Assembly: GCF_001984155.1 (NCBI RefSeq)
Contig: NZ_MTQO01000039.1
Span: 124,001-188,000 of the forward strand
Source of the DNA: Actinosynnema sp. ALI-1.44
GTDB lineage: Bacteria > Actinomycetota > Actinomycetes > Mycobacteriales > Pseudonocardiaceae
DNA length: 64,000 nt
Direction: 5' to 3'
Below are positions 39,153 to 47,559 of this stretch, piece by piece. How positions within the stretch are numbered: position 1 is the stretch's first letter; each line of letters starts with the position of its first letter. Both the position numbers and the translations under genes were made by a program. Under the pieces are notes generated by a model. It ran no database searches. It saw only the letters and a program-made list of their open reading frames with translations, and was not told the origin of the DNA.

Positions 39153-39886
39153 CCGTCGACGATCGCGTCGACGACGAGGCCCTGGTCGACGAGGATGAGG
39201 CTCCGCGCCCCGGCGGGCAGCGGATTCTCATCTTCTCGGCGGCGGCCGTCGCCATCCTGCTCGTCGGCGCCGCGATCGGCATGCTGATCACCCGCGCCAC
39301 CACCGACCAGACGTCCCTCAACCCGGGTCCCGACTCGGTCGACGTCGGGTTCGCGCAGGACATGTCGACGCACCACCTGCAGGCCGTGACCATGGCCAGC
39401 TGGGTTCGTGACCACACCACGGACACGACGATCAAGACGCTGGCGTTCGACATCGAAGGCACCCAGAAGGGCCAGGTCGGCATGATGGCCGGCTACCTGG
39501 ACGTGTGGGGCCAGCCGGAGTCGCGACCGCCGAACCGGCAGGCGATGAGCTGGATGGCCACCAACCAGGCCGGATCGCACCAGCACGGCTCCAACCCCGA
39601 CCACCCCGGCATGCAACCCGGACAGTTGATGCCGGGCATGGCTTCGCAGGAGGAGCTAGCGAAGCTGCGCAAGTTGACCGGCAAGGAACTGGACGTCTAC
39701 TTCCTGCAGCTGATGCTGCGGCACCACGAAGGCGGCCTGTCCATGGCGCAGTACGGCCAGGACCACGTCGCGCTGGCGCCGCTGCGAAACCTCTCGCGCA
39801 CGATCGTCGTCTCGCAGACCGGCGAGGCGGCGTACATGAAGAACCTGTTGGCCGAGCGCGGCGCGGAGCCGTTGCCAGCCAGCTAG
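39149..39886 (+). CDS. DUF305 protein
   Basis: 245 residues with one N-terminal membrane helix (IFSAAAVAILLVGAAIGMLI) and an extracytoplasmic DUF305 ferritin-like bundle. The paired histidine motifs are FAQDMSTHHLQAVTMA and LMLRHHEGGLSMA, and a His/Met-rich linker lies around residues 125-165. DUF305 proteins are often linked with copper handling, which the His/Met content would fit; this is an inference. The overlap with the DUF3105 gene implies a common job. The stop codon overlaps that of the convergent ROK gene. Confidence 0.85.
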   Translation: MTVDDRVDDEALVDEDEAPRPGGQRILIFSAAAVAILLVGAAIGMLITRATTDQTSLNPGPDSVDVGFAQDMSTHHLQAVTMASWVRDHTTDTTIKTLAFDIEGTQKGQVGMMAGYLDVWGQPESRPPNRQAMSWMATNQAGSHQHGSNPDHPGMQPGQLMPGMASQEELAKLRKLTGKELDVYFLQLMLRHHEGGLSMAQYGQDHVALAPLRNLSRTIVVSQTGEAAYMKNLLAERGAEPLPAS

Positions 39887-41064
39887 GACGTCTTGCGCTC
39901 CAGCGCGCGGTCGAACACCACTTCGCGCGCTGAGCCCAGGCCCATCGCGATCGCGCCGGACAGCACGGCGGTCTCCCCCAGCTCACCGGCGACGATCTTC
40001 GGCCGCAGCGGCGTCGTGCCGCGCAGCGCCTCCTCCAGCGGGTCGGCGAGCAGGTCGGTGTTCGAACCGATGCCGCCGCCGAGCACGACCAGTTCCGGGT
40101 CGATCACGGCCGCGACGGCGCCGACGACGAACGCGAGCTGCTTGGCCTCCTCGGTGACCGCCCGCAACGCCTGCTTGTCGCCCTTGCGGGCCAGTTCGAA
40201 GAGCTCCTTGGCGCTCTTGACCTCGAGGCCCTGCTGGCGCGCCTTGCGGACGATGGAGTCGCCGGAGACCTCGTTCTCCAGCATGCCCCGATCCGGTGGC
40301 GTGCCTTGCGTTGTACCGTACGGCAAGTAACCGATCTCCCCGGCCGCGCCGTGCGCACCGCGAAACAGCTGGCCGTTGACGACGATGCCCATACCGATGC
40401 CCGTGCCAACCATGATGGACACAAACGTGTCGGCGCCACGGGCGGCGCCCGCGGTCATCTCCCCCACCGCGACGAGGTTCGCGTCGTTCTCGACCACGAC
40501 GCCCTGGCCGAGCGCGCCCGTGAGCTCCTCGAGCAGGCCACGCCTGCCCCAGCCGGGGAGGTTCTGCGCGTGCTGGAGCGCGCCCGTCTTGACGTCCGGA
40601 ACACCGGGACTGCCAACGACTTTGGCGACGACCTCGGCGGGGGATATCCCAGCAGCCGAAACGGTGTGCTCGCCGAGTTCCCTGAGCAGGTTGACCAGAC
40701 TGCGGGCGCTGCGGCAGCGGTTGCGTTCGTCCACTCTGGACACGACGGCGCCGGACAGGTCGGCGACGGCGAGGCGCAGGCGTTCCCTGCCGACGTCGAC
40801 GCCGAGCACGAAACCGGCGGCGGGGTTCTCGCCGTAGACGACCGCGGAACGACCGGGACCGGTGGACGTGCGGCCGACCTCGCGGACCAGGTGGCGCCGC
40901 TCGAGGTCGAGGAGGGCCTGGCCGACAGTGGGTTTCGACAGGCCGGTGTCCCTGGCGAGCAGGGGGCGCGTGGCCGGGCCGGCGGTGCGCAGCCGGTCCA
41001 GCACAGCTCGTTGGTTCAGCTCACGCATTCCGGACGGCGTACCCACCTGCGGCGTTCTGCCCAC
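39883..41064 (-). CDS. ROK-family transcriptional regulator
   Basis: 393 residues, GTG start with an AGGAG-like site upstream. An N-terminal winged HTH (ATRPLLARDTGLSKPTVGQALLDLE) is joined to an actin-like sugar-kinase fold with VLGVDVGRERLRLAVADL, ENDANLVAVGEM and GTGIGMGIVVNG. The usual ROK zinc cluster (His plus CxCGxxxC after the GEIG motif) is missing: GEIGYLPYG is followed by a Pro/Asp/Gly stretch with no cysteine. Such regulators sense sugars or sugar phosphates. A 21-base palindrome lies 42 bases upstream of the start. Confidence 0.88.
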   Translation of the reverse strand: MGRTPQVGTPSGMRELNQRAVLDRLRTAGPATRPLLARDTGLSKPTVGQALLDLERRHLVREVGRTSTGPGRSAVVYGENPAAGFVLGVDVGRERLRLAVADLSGAVVSRVDERNRCRSARSLVNLLRELGEHTVSAAGISPAEVVAKVVGSPGVPDVKTGALQHAQNLPGWGRRGLLEELTGALGQGVVVENDANLVAVGEMTAGAARGADTFVSIMVGTGIGMGIVVNGQLFRGAHGAAGEIGYLPYGTTQGTPPDRGMLENEVSGDSIVRKARQQGLEVKSAKELFELARKGDKQALRAVTEEAKQLAFVVGAVAAVIDPELVVLGGGIGSNTDLLADPLEEALRGTTPLRPKIVAGELGETAVLSGAIAMGLGSAREVVFDRALERKTS

Positions 41065-41105
41065 GTATCACTCCTTTGACAGCCTCAGCCGAGTGTACGC
41101 GCAGA

Positions 41106-41126
41106 AGTTAGGAAAATTTCCTAACT
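41106..41126. promoter_or_regulatory. ROK operator: perfect palindrome
   Basis: AGTTAGGAAA, one A, then TTTCCTAACT: two perfect 10-bp arms in an A/T-rich core, upstream of the ROK gene start and just touching the end of the CDF gene. AT-rich symmetric sites of this kind are typical for NagC/XylR-type regulators, so autoregulation is likely. Confidence 0.75.
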
Positions 41127-42042
41127 ACCAACTGAGTTCCCGGCATTTGACGGAAGGCTGCTCGACCTGGAGCGTGGCGTGTTCGATGGAGTAATTGTCC
41201 GCGAGCAGACCTTGGGCCGCAACAAGGATGTCGGACTGATCGGCACCGTCCACCATGGTCAGATGAGCGGACACGACCTCCATACCGCTCGTGAGAGTCC
41301 AGACATGCAGGTCATGGACCTCATCGACACCCGGAAGCCGCGAGAGGTCGGTGGTCATCTTCTTGACGTCGACACCCTCGGGAGCGTGCTGGAAGAGAAT
41401 GCGCAACGCACTGCGACCAAGTCGATACGCACGGGGGAGAACAAAAAGGCCGATACCGATACCGATGATCGGGTCGGCATAGCGCCAACCGAATGCGAGA
41501 GTGACAAGACCGGAGACAAGAACGCCGATAGATCCGATCATATCGGCCATCACTTCAAGATAAGCGCCCCGGACGTTGAGGCTCTCCTTGGCGCCGTCAC
41601 GAAGCATCAGGAAAGCGACGACGTTCATCAAAAGGCCAACGGTGGCAACGATAGTGACCGGGAGCCCGGGAACCTCGGGCGGAGCCCCGAACCGCCCGAC
41701 GGCCTCGTAGAGGACCCACCCGGCCACAGCGAAGAGAAGAACGGCATTGGCAAGAGCGGCCAACACCTCGGAGCGGTAGAGCCCGAACGTCCGGCCCTGC
41801 CCGGCCTTGGACCGCCGCGCGACGACGATGGCGACGGCGGCGAGTGTGACCCCGAAGACATCGGTGAACACATGCGCGGAGTCAGCGAGAAGGGCGAGAG
41901 ACGAAGTGACCAGCCCCACGCTGACCTGGAGAACGAAAGTGACAAGACCAAGCCCGACGGCGATCCAAAGCCGCCGAAGATGACGCCCACCAGCAGAAAC
42001 AGCCTGCTCAGGCGAAACCCCATGCCCATGTCCGTGACCCAT
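41125..42042 (-). CDS. CDF-family cation (zinc/cobalt) exporter
   Basis: 305 residues from the ATG at 42042, with GAGGAGG just upstream (a GTG one codon earlier is possible). A His-rich start (HGHGHG) precedes six membrane helices. Metal-site motifs are LLADSAHVFTD in helix 2 and YLEVMADMIGSIGV in helix 5, where His-Asp and Asp-Asp pairs bind zinc. The cytoplasmic domain has VHDLHVWTLTSGMEVVSAHLT. The gene uses many T-ending codons and is visibly less GC-rich than its neighbours, which suggests recent transfer. It ends on the ROK operator. Confidence 0.92.
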   Translation of the reverse strand: MGHGHGHGVSPEQAVSAGGRHLRRLWIAVGLGLVTFVLQVSVGLVTSSLALLADSAHVFTDVFGVTLAAVAIVVARRSKAGQGRTFGLYRSEVLAALANAVLLFAVAGWVLYEAVGRFGAPPEVPGLPVTIVATVGLLMNVVAFLMLRDGAKESLNVRGAYLEVMADMIGSIGVLVSGLVTLAFGWRYADPIIGIGIGLFVLPRAYRLGRSALRILFQHAPEGVDVKKMTTDLSRLPGVDEVHDLHVWTLTSGMEVVSAHLTMVDGADQSDILVAAQGLLADNYSIEHATLQVEQPSVKCRELSW

Positions 42043-42158
42043 CACGCCTCCTCACTCACAGTCAACGTATAGCGACATGCGCATGAATGCAACCCGTCCA
42101 ACGGTGGCCCACCGAATACCCCCGTGACGCGTACGCTAAGCTTCACAGCGAAGACCAA

Positions 42159-42230
42159 GCCCCTGTAGCTCAGGGGATAGAGCACCGCCCTCCGGAGGCG
42201 GGAGCGCAGGTTCGAATCCTGCCAGGGGCA
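42159..42230 (+). tRNA. tRNA-Arg (anticodon CCG)
   Basis: 72 bases that fold into a full cloverleaf: acceptor GCCCCTG with CAGGGGC, D stem GCTC/GAGC, anticodon stem CCGCC/GGCGG around loop CTCCGGA (anticodon CCG), T stem GCAGG/CCTGC with loop TTCGAAT, discriminator A. CCA is not encoded. A tyrosine integrase remnant begins about 600 bases downstream, so the 3' end of this tRNA is the probable attachment site of an integrated element. I saw no second copy of the tRNA 3' end in the window. Confidence 0.95.
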
Positions 42231-42847
42231 CCGCAAGGTGTGGGCGTGGTCTACAGGCAGTATCTGCAGGTAGACCAGGCCATCCCCAGGATCGACCTGT
42301 CACTCGTCGCAGCTCCGGCGGTGGCCCTCACGGGACCCCATGACATGGGGGTGTGACACATTGATCCGCACATTTAACTCACTACTCCGCACCTCGAGCT
42401 GTCACGCATGCCGCATACACTGTGAACGTAGTGATGAGCGGGGGACCAGCAGTGGGCGCGCCAGCCGATGGGGCAGTTCGGCTCGTGCAACGAACACTCA
42501 GGCTTGTTCGTTGGGCCGCAGGGCGTTTCGAAGGTTCACGATCGAGCCAGAGGTCACCTGACTTCGGTTGATCGAGGTTGGTGCTGGTGGCCAAGTCCGC
42601 CAGCCGAAACAGCGGCCAGCATGGAGATGACCGGCCGAGACCGGTCGCCCAACCCACGCACCATGACCGTTCGTGACATGTCCGCTCATGTCACGCCCCG
42701 GTCCACGCTGAGCTGCGAAAACTGCCATTGCGCTCCGGGTTTGCCGAACGTTTCGCCTGGTGTTGCTTTCGCCTGGGGGCAACAATCACCGCTCGAACAG
42801 CGTTGGTACGCCTTATCTCACGTATCGACGCGGGTGGTGGCGACACC
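42231..42847. other. 617-base spacer between tRNA-Arg and integrase remnant
   Basis: No frame here looks like a known protein. The GC content is lower than in the backbone. It may contain the left attachment region and promoter of the former element. Only a very short frame beginning ATGAGCGGG at about 42434 is visible, without family resemblance. Confidence 0.4.
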
Positions 42848-44529
42848 ATGAGCACCGCTACACGCCCCCGCAGCGCACCGGGGCGTGTTCGTCCGCGTGG
42901 CTGCATCGATGTCCTACCAAGCGGTTCGCTTCGGGTGCGGGTCTATGCGGGCATCGCACCGGACACCCGACGTGCGCGCTACCTCACCGAGACCATCCCA
43001 GCAGGCCCCGACGCCGAGCACAAAGCCGAGCAGGCACGACTGCGCTTGATCCGGACCGTCGATCAACGAGACGGACTACGCCTGACAGCGACGCTAGACG
43101 AGCTGATCACCCGCCACATCACCTAGATGCCACTCGCAAGCTCCACTAAGGACAACTACCGCGGCTACCACCGCAAACACATCCACGCATTGATCGGCCA
43201 CCACCCGATCAACGACGCCACCGGTGAGATACTGGGCGAGTTCTACGCCGAACTCGCTCGCTGCCGCGATCACTGCCCCAACAAGCCACAGCATCCACCC
43301 ACCGCCGGAAGCACCAGTGTCGTCCGCTGTCCGCAGGGAGCATCCGCAAGATCCACTTCTTGATCAGTGCCGCCTACCGTTCCGCCATCCGCTGGGACTG
43401 GACCACCACCAACCCCGCCCACCAAGCCACACCACTGTCGACACCACGCCCCTGCCCCCGGCCACCTGCTCCTGACGACGTCGCTCGCATCCTCACCGAG
43501 GCCTGGCAACAAGTAGACCCGTTCCTGGCGGTCGCTATCTGGATCGCCATCACGACCGGCGCCCGCCGAGGTGAACTCTGCGCACTACGCTGGTCCGACT
43601 TCGACGCCGCCAACCACGTCATCCACATCCGCGCCAGCATCTCCCACACCAGTGACGGCCTGGTCGAGAAAGACACCAAACTGCACGAAGAACGCCGCGT
43701 CGTCGTCGACCACGACACGGCCTACCTCCTTGCCGCCTACCACGACCTCCGGCGACAGCGCGCCCTCGCCGATGGCAAGCCCTTGGCCGCAGACGCCTTC
43801 ATCCTCTCCCTTGCAGCTGACGGCTCGGTATGCCTGGCCCCGGCGTCGTTGGGACAGCGGTTCTGCCGCCTCGTCAGGTCGTTGGGTATCCCCACCACGC
43901 TGCACAAGCTGCGCCACTACAACGCCACCGAACTCATCCTCGCCGGCGTCGACCTCCGCACCGTCGCATCACGACTCGGACACCGCGACGCCAGCACCAC
44001 CCTCACGACCTACACAGCCTGGATCGCCGAAGCCAACCAGCCCGCCAGCACCCAACTACACGACCGGCTCCCCCTGCGCCTGTCCACCCGACCACACCAC
44101 ACGCCCCGCCGCGACACAGCGGTCGCAGCACGGCCGTCACGCAGCCGCGCCTGGGAGATCGCTACCGACCTACGCGACGCCATCACCCACCGACAGCACC
44201 GACCTGGCCAGCAACTGCCGCCCATTAAGACCCTGGCCACCTACTTCGGCGTCGCACCGAGCACCATGCACCGCGCAGTCACCCACCTCGCGCAATTGAA
44301 CCTCGTCACCACCGCTCCCGGCCGCCCCACCACCGTCGTACCGAACCCACCCACCATCCCCGCACGAACACGAAGCGCACTTCCGCCCCTCACCAGCCAG
44401 CCACAACACGAACAACCACCACAGCGGTGGCGACCACGTCACTCCCATCAACGCAAGAACACCCGTCGGCCACGCGTTGCCGGGCACATGCCCCTGCATC
44501 GCGGCGGCCGGTCTCGAGCCAACGCGTAG
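42848..44529 (+). pseudogene. tyrosine integrase fused to a GntR-type HTH, broken by a stop and a frameshift
   Basis: From the ATG at 42848 the frame reads an AICE-type integrase N-terminus (CIDVLPSGSLRVRVYAG, YLTETIPAGPDAEHKAEQAR). It hits TAG at 43124, continues in the same frame with the core-binding domain (STKDNYRGYHRKHIHALIG, ILGEFYAELARCRDHC), and shifts frame near 43310 into RPLSAGSIRKIHFLISAAYR. The catalytic part is intact: Arg in TGARRGELCALRW, HKLRHYNATE, LGHRDAS and the nucleophile Tyr in TTYTAW. After it comes a GntR-type winged HTH (RPGQQLPPIKTLATYFGVAPSTMHRAV). Without the N-terminal half the protein is probably inactive. Confidence 0.8.
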
Positions 44530-44575
44530 CTGTCCCACGATGCACGCGTGAGGTCGCTGTTTGACCGACGAGCGA

Positions 44576-44707
44576 TCAACACAGGCGTCCGCGCACTGAC
44601 CAGCAGACCTGCCGTGCGTGGTCGATCAGACGTTCGGCCACTGCCGGCTCGAACAGCACTCCGGAGTCGAACGCCTCGGACGAGGTCAGTGAGGGGCTGA
44701 CTGTCAT
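44576..44707 (-). CDS. possible small protein or 5' gene fragment (43 residues)
   Basis: The frame begins MTVSPSLTSSEAFDSGVLFE at 44707, 11 bases after the NUDIX stop, and stops at 44576. Composition is protein-like, but no family is recognised and no strong ribosome site is seen. It may be the beginning of a longer gene cut off by the integrase end. Confidence 0.3.
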   Translation of the reverse strand: MTVSPSLTSSEAFDSGVLFEPAVAERLIDHARQVCWSVRGRLC

Positions 44708-44717
44708 GTGCGGGCGG

Positions 44718-45215
44718 TCAGGCGATGAGTGTGAGGGGCGTGGGGCTGAACCGGTCGGACAGCAGGTCGTCGAGCAGGGCGGGTAGTTCGGCGGGCAGGA
44801 GCTTGTCTTGGCACTGCCGCAGCTCGTCGGCTGGCCACCAGCGGCGTTCGATCAGCCCGGCCTTCTCGTTCTCAGTGGGCTTCAGTGCGACCTGCGGAGC
44901 GGTGCTGGGGGTGCGGCGAGGAACACGTGCTCGACCGCGGTGATGGTCGCGGCCCTTGTAGCGGAAGCGGGATTCGCGTACCCATAGCTCGCGGCCGAGG
45001 GCGGTGAGCATGGTTCCGGTCTCCTCGGCGGCTTCGCGGCGGGCCGCGGTCTGGAGGTCTTCGCCGTTGTCCAGTCCGCCGCCGGGCAGTTCCCACCAGT
45101 GGTGTGCGGGGTCGGCGGGGTCGAGGGCGTGGATGAGCAGCACGCGGTCGGCGGGGACGAGCAGGAGGACGCGGGCGCCGATGTGGGGCGTGACGGTGCT
45201 GGTCGGGACAAACAT
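44718..45215 (-). CDS. NUDIX hydrolase with a locally shifted frame
   Basis: 165 residues from the ATG at 45215. The NUDIX box is present: GGLDNGEDLQTAARREAAEETGT, residues ~50-72, with the metal-binding Glu pair. Family members hydrolyse nucleoside diphosphates linked to another group. About residues 90-100 (GRDHHRGRARVPRR) read as noise, while a neighbouring frame over the same bases gives AVEHVFLA, the expected beta strand; the normal frame resumes at TPSTAPQVALKPTE. Two compensating indels would explain this. The enzyme may therefore be damaged. It lies downstream of an endonuclease/exonuclease/phosphatase remnant in the same direction. Confidence 0.65.
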   Translation of the reverse strand: MFVPTSTVTPHIGARVLLLVPADRVLLIHALDPADPAHHWWELPGGGLDNGEDLQTAARREAAEETGTMLTALGRELWVRESRFRYKGRDHHRGRARVPRRTPSTAPQVALKPTENEKAGLIERRWWPADELRQCQDKLLPAELPALLDDLLSDRFSPTPLTLIA

Positions 45216-45359
45216 TCTTCGGCGGGTCCTCGCGGTCTTGGCTGACGGGGCGTGTTGCCCGGCTGCCGAGACGCGAACCGGCCGGTCAGAACAAGGTGGG
45301 CTCCGGCTCGGCAGGCATGGCCGCCGTGGCGGGGTCCGACGTAGCAGCGCGCCGGTGGC

Positions 45360-46126
45360 GGTCAGCGTCAGGCGCACGGCGAGTCCCGAATGGTCGGTGA
45401 GCCGGGTGCCGTCCGTCGCGAGTTCCCTGGTCTCGTGGATGTACTCGCAGCCAGTGAGCACCCCGGCCAAGGCTCGGGAGCCGTGCGCGTGGTCGTAGCG
45501 GTAGCCCAGGTCCGCGCGGCGGCCCAACTGTGCTCGACCCGGTCGGGGTGCAGGTGCCGGAACAGGTCGAGCAGGCCGTGCCGGTCGGTCAGGCTGGTGT
45601 AGAAGGCGTACTCGAAGGGAGCGAATTGGCCCCGGTGCGCCGGGGTGTGGCTGGGTTCGAGCACGTTGAGGTCGCCGAGCAGCAGCAGCGGCGGCGCCGA
45701 GCTGGCGGTGGTGTCCAGGGCGCGAGTGAGCGCTGGATCCAGGTCTTCTTGCGGTCGGTTTTCTCGGCGGTGGCATCGCGGGAGGGCACGTAGGCGCCAA
45801 CGACGCGCAGCGGCCCGTCGGTGGTCTCGACCACGACCCCGGCCGCGCGGGCGGGCAGGTAGTCCAGTGCCGCGCCGAGTGGGTCCAGGGCGGTGCGCAG
45901 CCTGCTGACGATCATCACGCCGAGCTCGCCGGGCGCGTGATCGGGGAAGGTCACCGCGTAGCCGGCGGCGGTGAACGCCTCGGCGAGGAACTGGCTGCCC
46001 GCGGTGGCCTTGGTCTCGGTCAGCACCAGCACGTCCTCCGGGCGGGGCGGCCAGCCAGCGGAGCTGGCGCTGGGCGCGGTCCAACGAGGGGGCGCCGACG
46101 GTGACGGTGATCAGGCTCAGGGTCAT
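45360..46126 (-). pseudogene. endonuclease/exonuclease/phosphatase (exonuclease III-like) with about three frameshifts
   Basis: Successive pieces of one protein lie in different minus frames: MTLSLITVTVGAPSLDRAQR from 46126; then VLVLTETKATAGSQFLAEAF and GELGVMIVSRLRTALDPLG up to about 45735; back to the first frame for LLLLGDLNVLEPSHTPAHRG and FEYAFYTSLTDRHGLLDLFR; then a third frame for LGYRYDHAHGSRALAGVL and LTDHSGLAVRLTLTA. The metal-site Glu (TETKA), GDLN and DHSG motifs of the fold are all recognisable. Its start overlaps the upstream kinase stop as ATGA. Confidence 0.7.
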
Positions 46127-46400
46127 GCCGCGCTCTTCTCGGTCAGGACGTGCCGGATGAGAGACACGATCGCCGCAGCGATGGTCTCGGGCGGGTCGGT
46201 GGTGGCGTCCAGCGCGGCGACCGCCCAGCCCCGCTGTTCCAGGTCGACCACGGCGTGGACGTACAGGCCGGTTTCCATCTCGCTGTTGTCCGCGGCGCGC
46301 TCGAAGCGGCTGTGCCCGCCGCGCGCCCGCAGCCGGGCGTCGATCACGCCCGCGTCTCCGGTGAGGATGACCGACAGGTCCGGCAGTGGTAGTCGAGTGT
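46123..46400 (-). pseudogene. P-loop (dTMP-kinase-like) nucleotide kinase, 3' remnant
   Basis: The C-terminal ~90 residues read LPDLSVILTGDAGVIDARLR, ARGGHSRFERAADNS and VAALDATTDPPETIAAAI, the lid and end of a thymidylate-kinase-like protein. The N-terminal half with the P-loop is absent; upstream sequence gives unrelated fragments in changing frames. With the NUDIX and exonuclease-like genes it would have formed a nucleotide-metabolism set. Confidence 0.6.
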
Positions 46401-46666
46401 GCCAAAAATGTAATGCCAACTGGAAGGATCCCTGATGACCTCCCCCGCGCCTCGCAAGTGACCAACGAGCGGAAATGCTGGTCGTAGTAGAGCTCCCAGT
46501 ACGGGGCCTGCACCCGCGCCGTTGTGGCGCTGCCACTGATGGCTCAGCGGCGGTGGCCTGCGTCGCCGATACAGCGCCGAAACCCAGGAGTGCGGCACAC
46601 ACAGCCCCACTGGCTTGCGGGCGGTGCGGTGTGCCGGCCGAGTGGTTTCGGCCGAAGGTCTTGCTT

Positions 46667-47458
46667 TCAGCCGAGGCTTTTGAGGTCCACATCGGACAGC
46701 TTGAGACTGGCGGCGCGGAGGTTCTCCTCGAGGTGGACGCGGGAGGACGTGCCGGGGATCGGCAGGATCACCGGCGAGCGGTGCAGCAACCAGGCCAGCG
46801 CGAGTTGAACCCGGGTGGCTCCGATCCGATCGGCGAGTTCGGTCAGGGCTGCCTCGTGAACCGAGGGTTTGATCGGTAGCCATGGGATGAACGCGATCCC
46901 GTGCTGCTCGCAGTACTCCAGCACGTCCTCGGAGCGCCGGTCGGAGAGGTTGTAGCGATTCTGCACGCTGACGATCGGGGTGATCTCCTGCGCCTCGCGC
47001 AGTTGCTCGACGGTGACCTCGGAGAGGCCGATGTGGCGGACCTTGCCCTCATCCTGCAGTTGGCGTAGCGCCCCGATCTGGTCGGCGAGCGGCACGGTCG
47101 GGTCGACGCGGTGCAGCTGGTAGAGGTCGATCCGCTCCACACGCAGTCGGCGTAGGGACAGCTGCGCCTGCTGGCGCAGATACTCGGGACGGCCGAGCGG
47201 GATCCACTCCGAACCGGGGTGGCACTGGCCACCCTTGGTGGCCACCAGCACGCCGTCCGGGTACGGGTGCAGGGCCTCGGCCACCAATTTCTCGTTCTCA
47301 CCGAGGTTGTAGGCGTCGGCGGTGTCAATGAACGTGACGCCCGCTTCGACGGCACGGCGCAGTATCGCGATCGACTCGGCGCGTTCGGCCACCGGCTGGT
47401 CGCGCAGCCGCATGGCGCCGAAGCCGAGCCGGTACGTCGTCAGGTCGCCGATGGTCAT
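46667..47458 (-). CDS. aldo/keto reductase
   Basis: 263 residues from the ATG at 47458 (an upstream extension is possible but lies in the promoter region). A TIM-barrel NADPH-dependent reductase: FIDTADAYNLGENEKLVAEAL holds catalytic Asp and Tyr, VATKGG the Lys, YQLHRVDP the His, and IPGTSSRVHLEENLRAA the cofactor loop. It is divergent from a LysR gene, the usual arrangement when the regulator controls the enzyme. The substrate is unknown. Confidence 0.9.
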   Translation of the reverse strand: MTIGDLTTYRLGFGAMRLRDQPVAERAESIAILRRAVEAGVTFIDTADAYNLGENEKLVAEALHPYPDGVLVATKGGQCHPGSEWIPLGRPEYLRQQAQLSLRRLRVERIDLYQLHRVDPTVPLADQIGALRQLQDEGKVRHIGLSEVTVEQLREAQEITPIVSVQNRYNLSDRRSEDVLEYCEQHGIAFIPWLPIKPSVHEAALTELADRIGATRVQLALAWLLHRSPVILPIPGTSSRVHLEENLRAASLKLSDVDLKSLG

Positions 47459-47559
47459 GGTGGTTGACAAGGCAGCAGTAGTCACAGCTGCCACCCTGCT
47501 CAATAGCCATAGTTAAGACAAGCGACACTTTCTTCGAGTTATTGCGTAGCATTACTACG

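Noticed and set aside
42360-42850. Several 70-130 codon frames between tRNA-Arg and the integrase
   Set aside because: None has recognisable motifs or a consistent codon pattern; described as a spacer instead.
46437-46666. Extension of the nucleotide kinase remnant upstream
   Set aside because: Fragments such as WELYYDQHFRSLVT appear in one frame, but I could not tie them to the kinase family with confidence.
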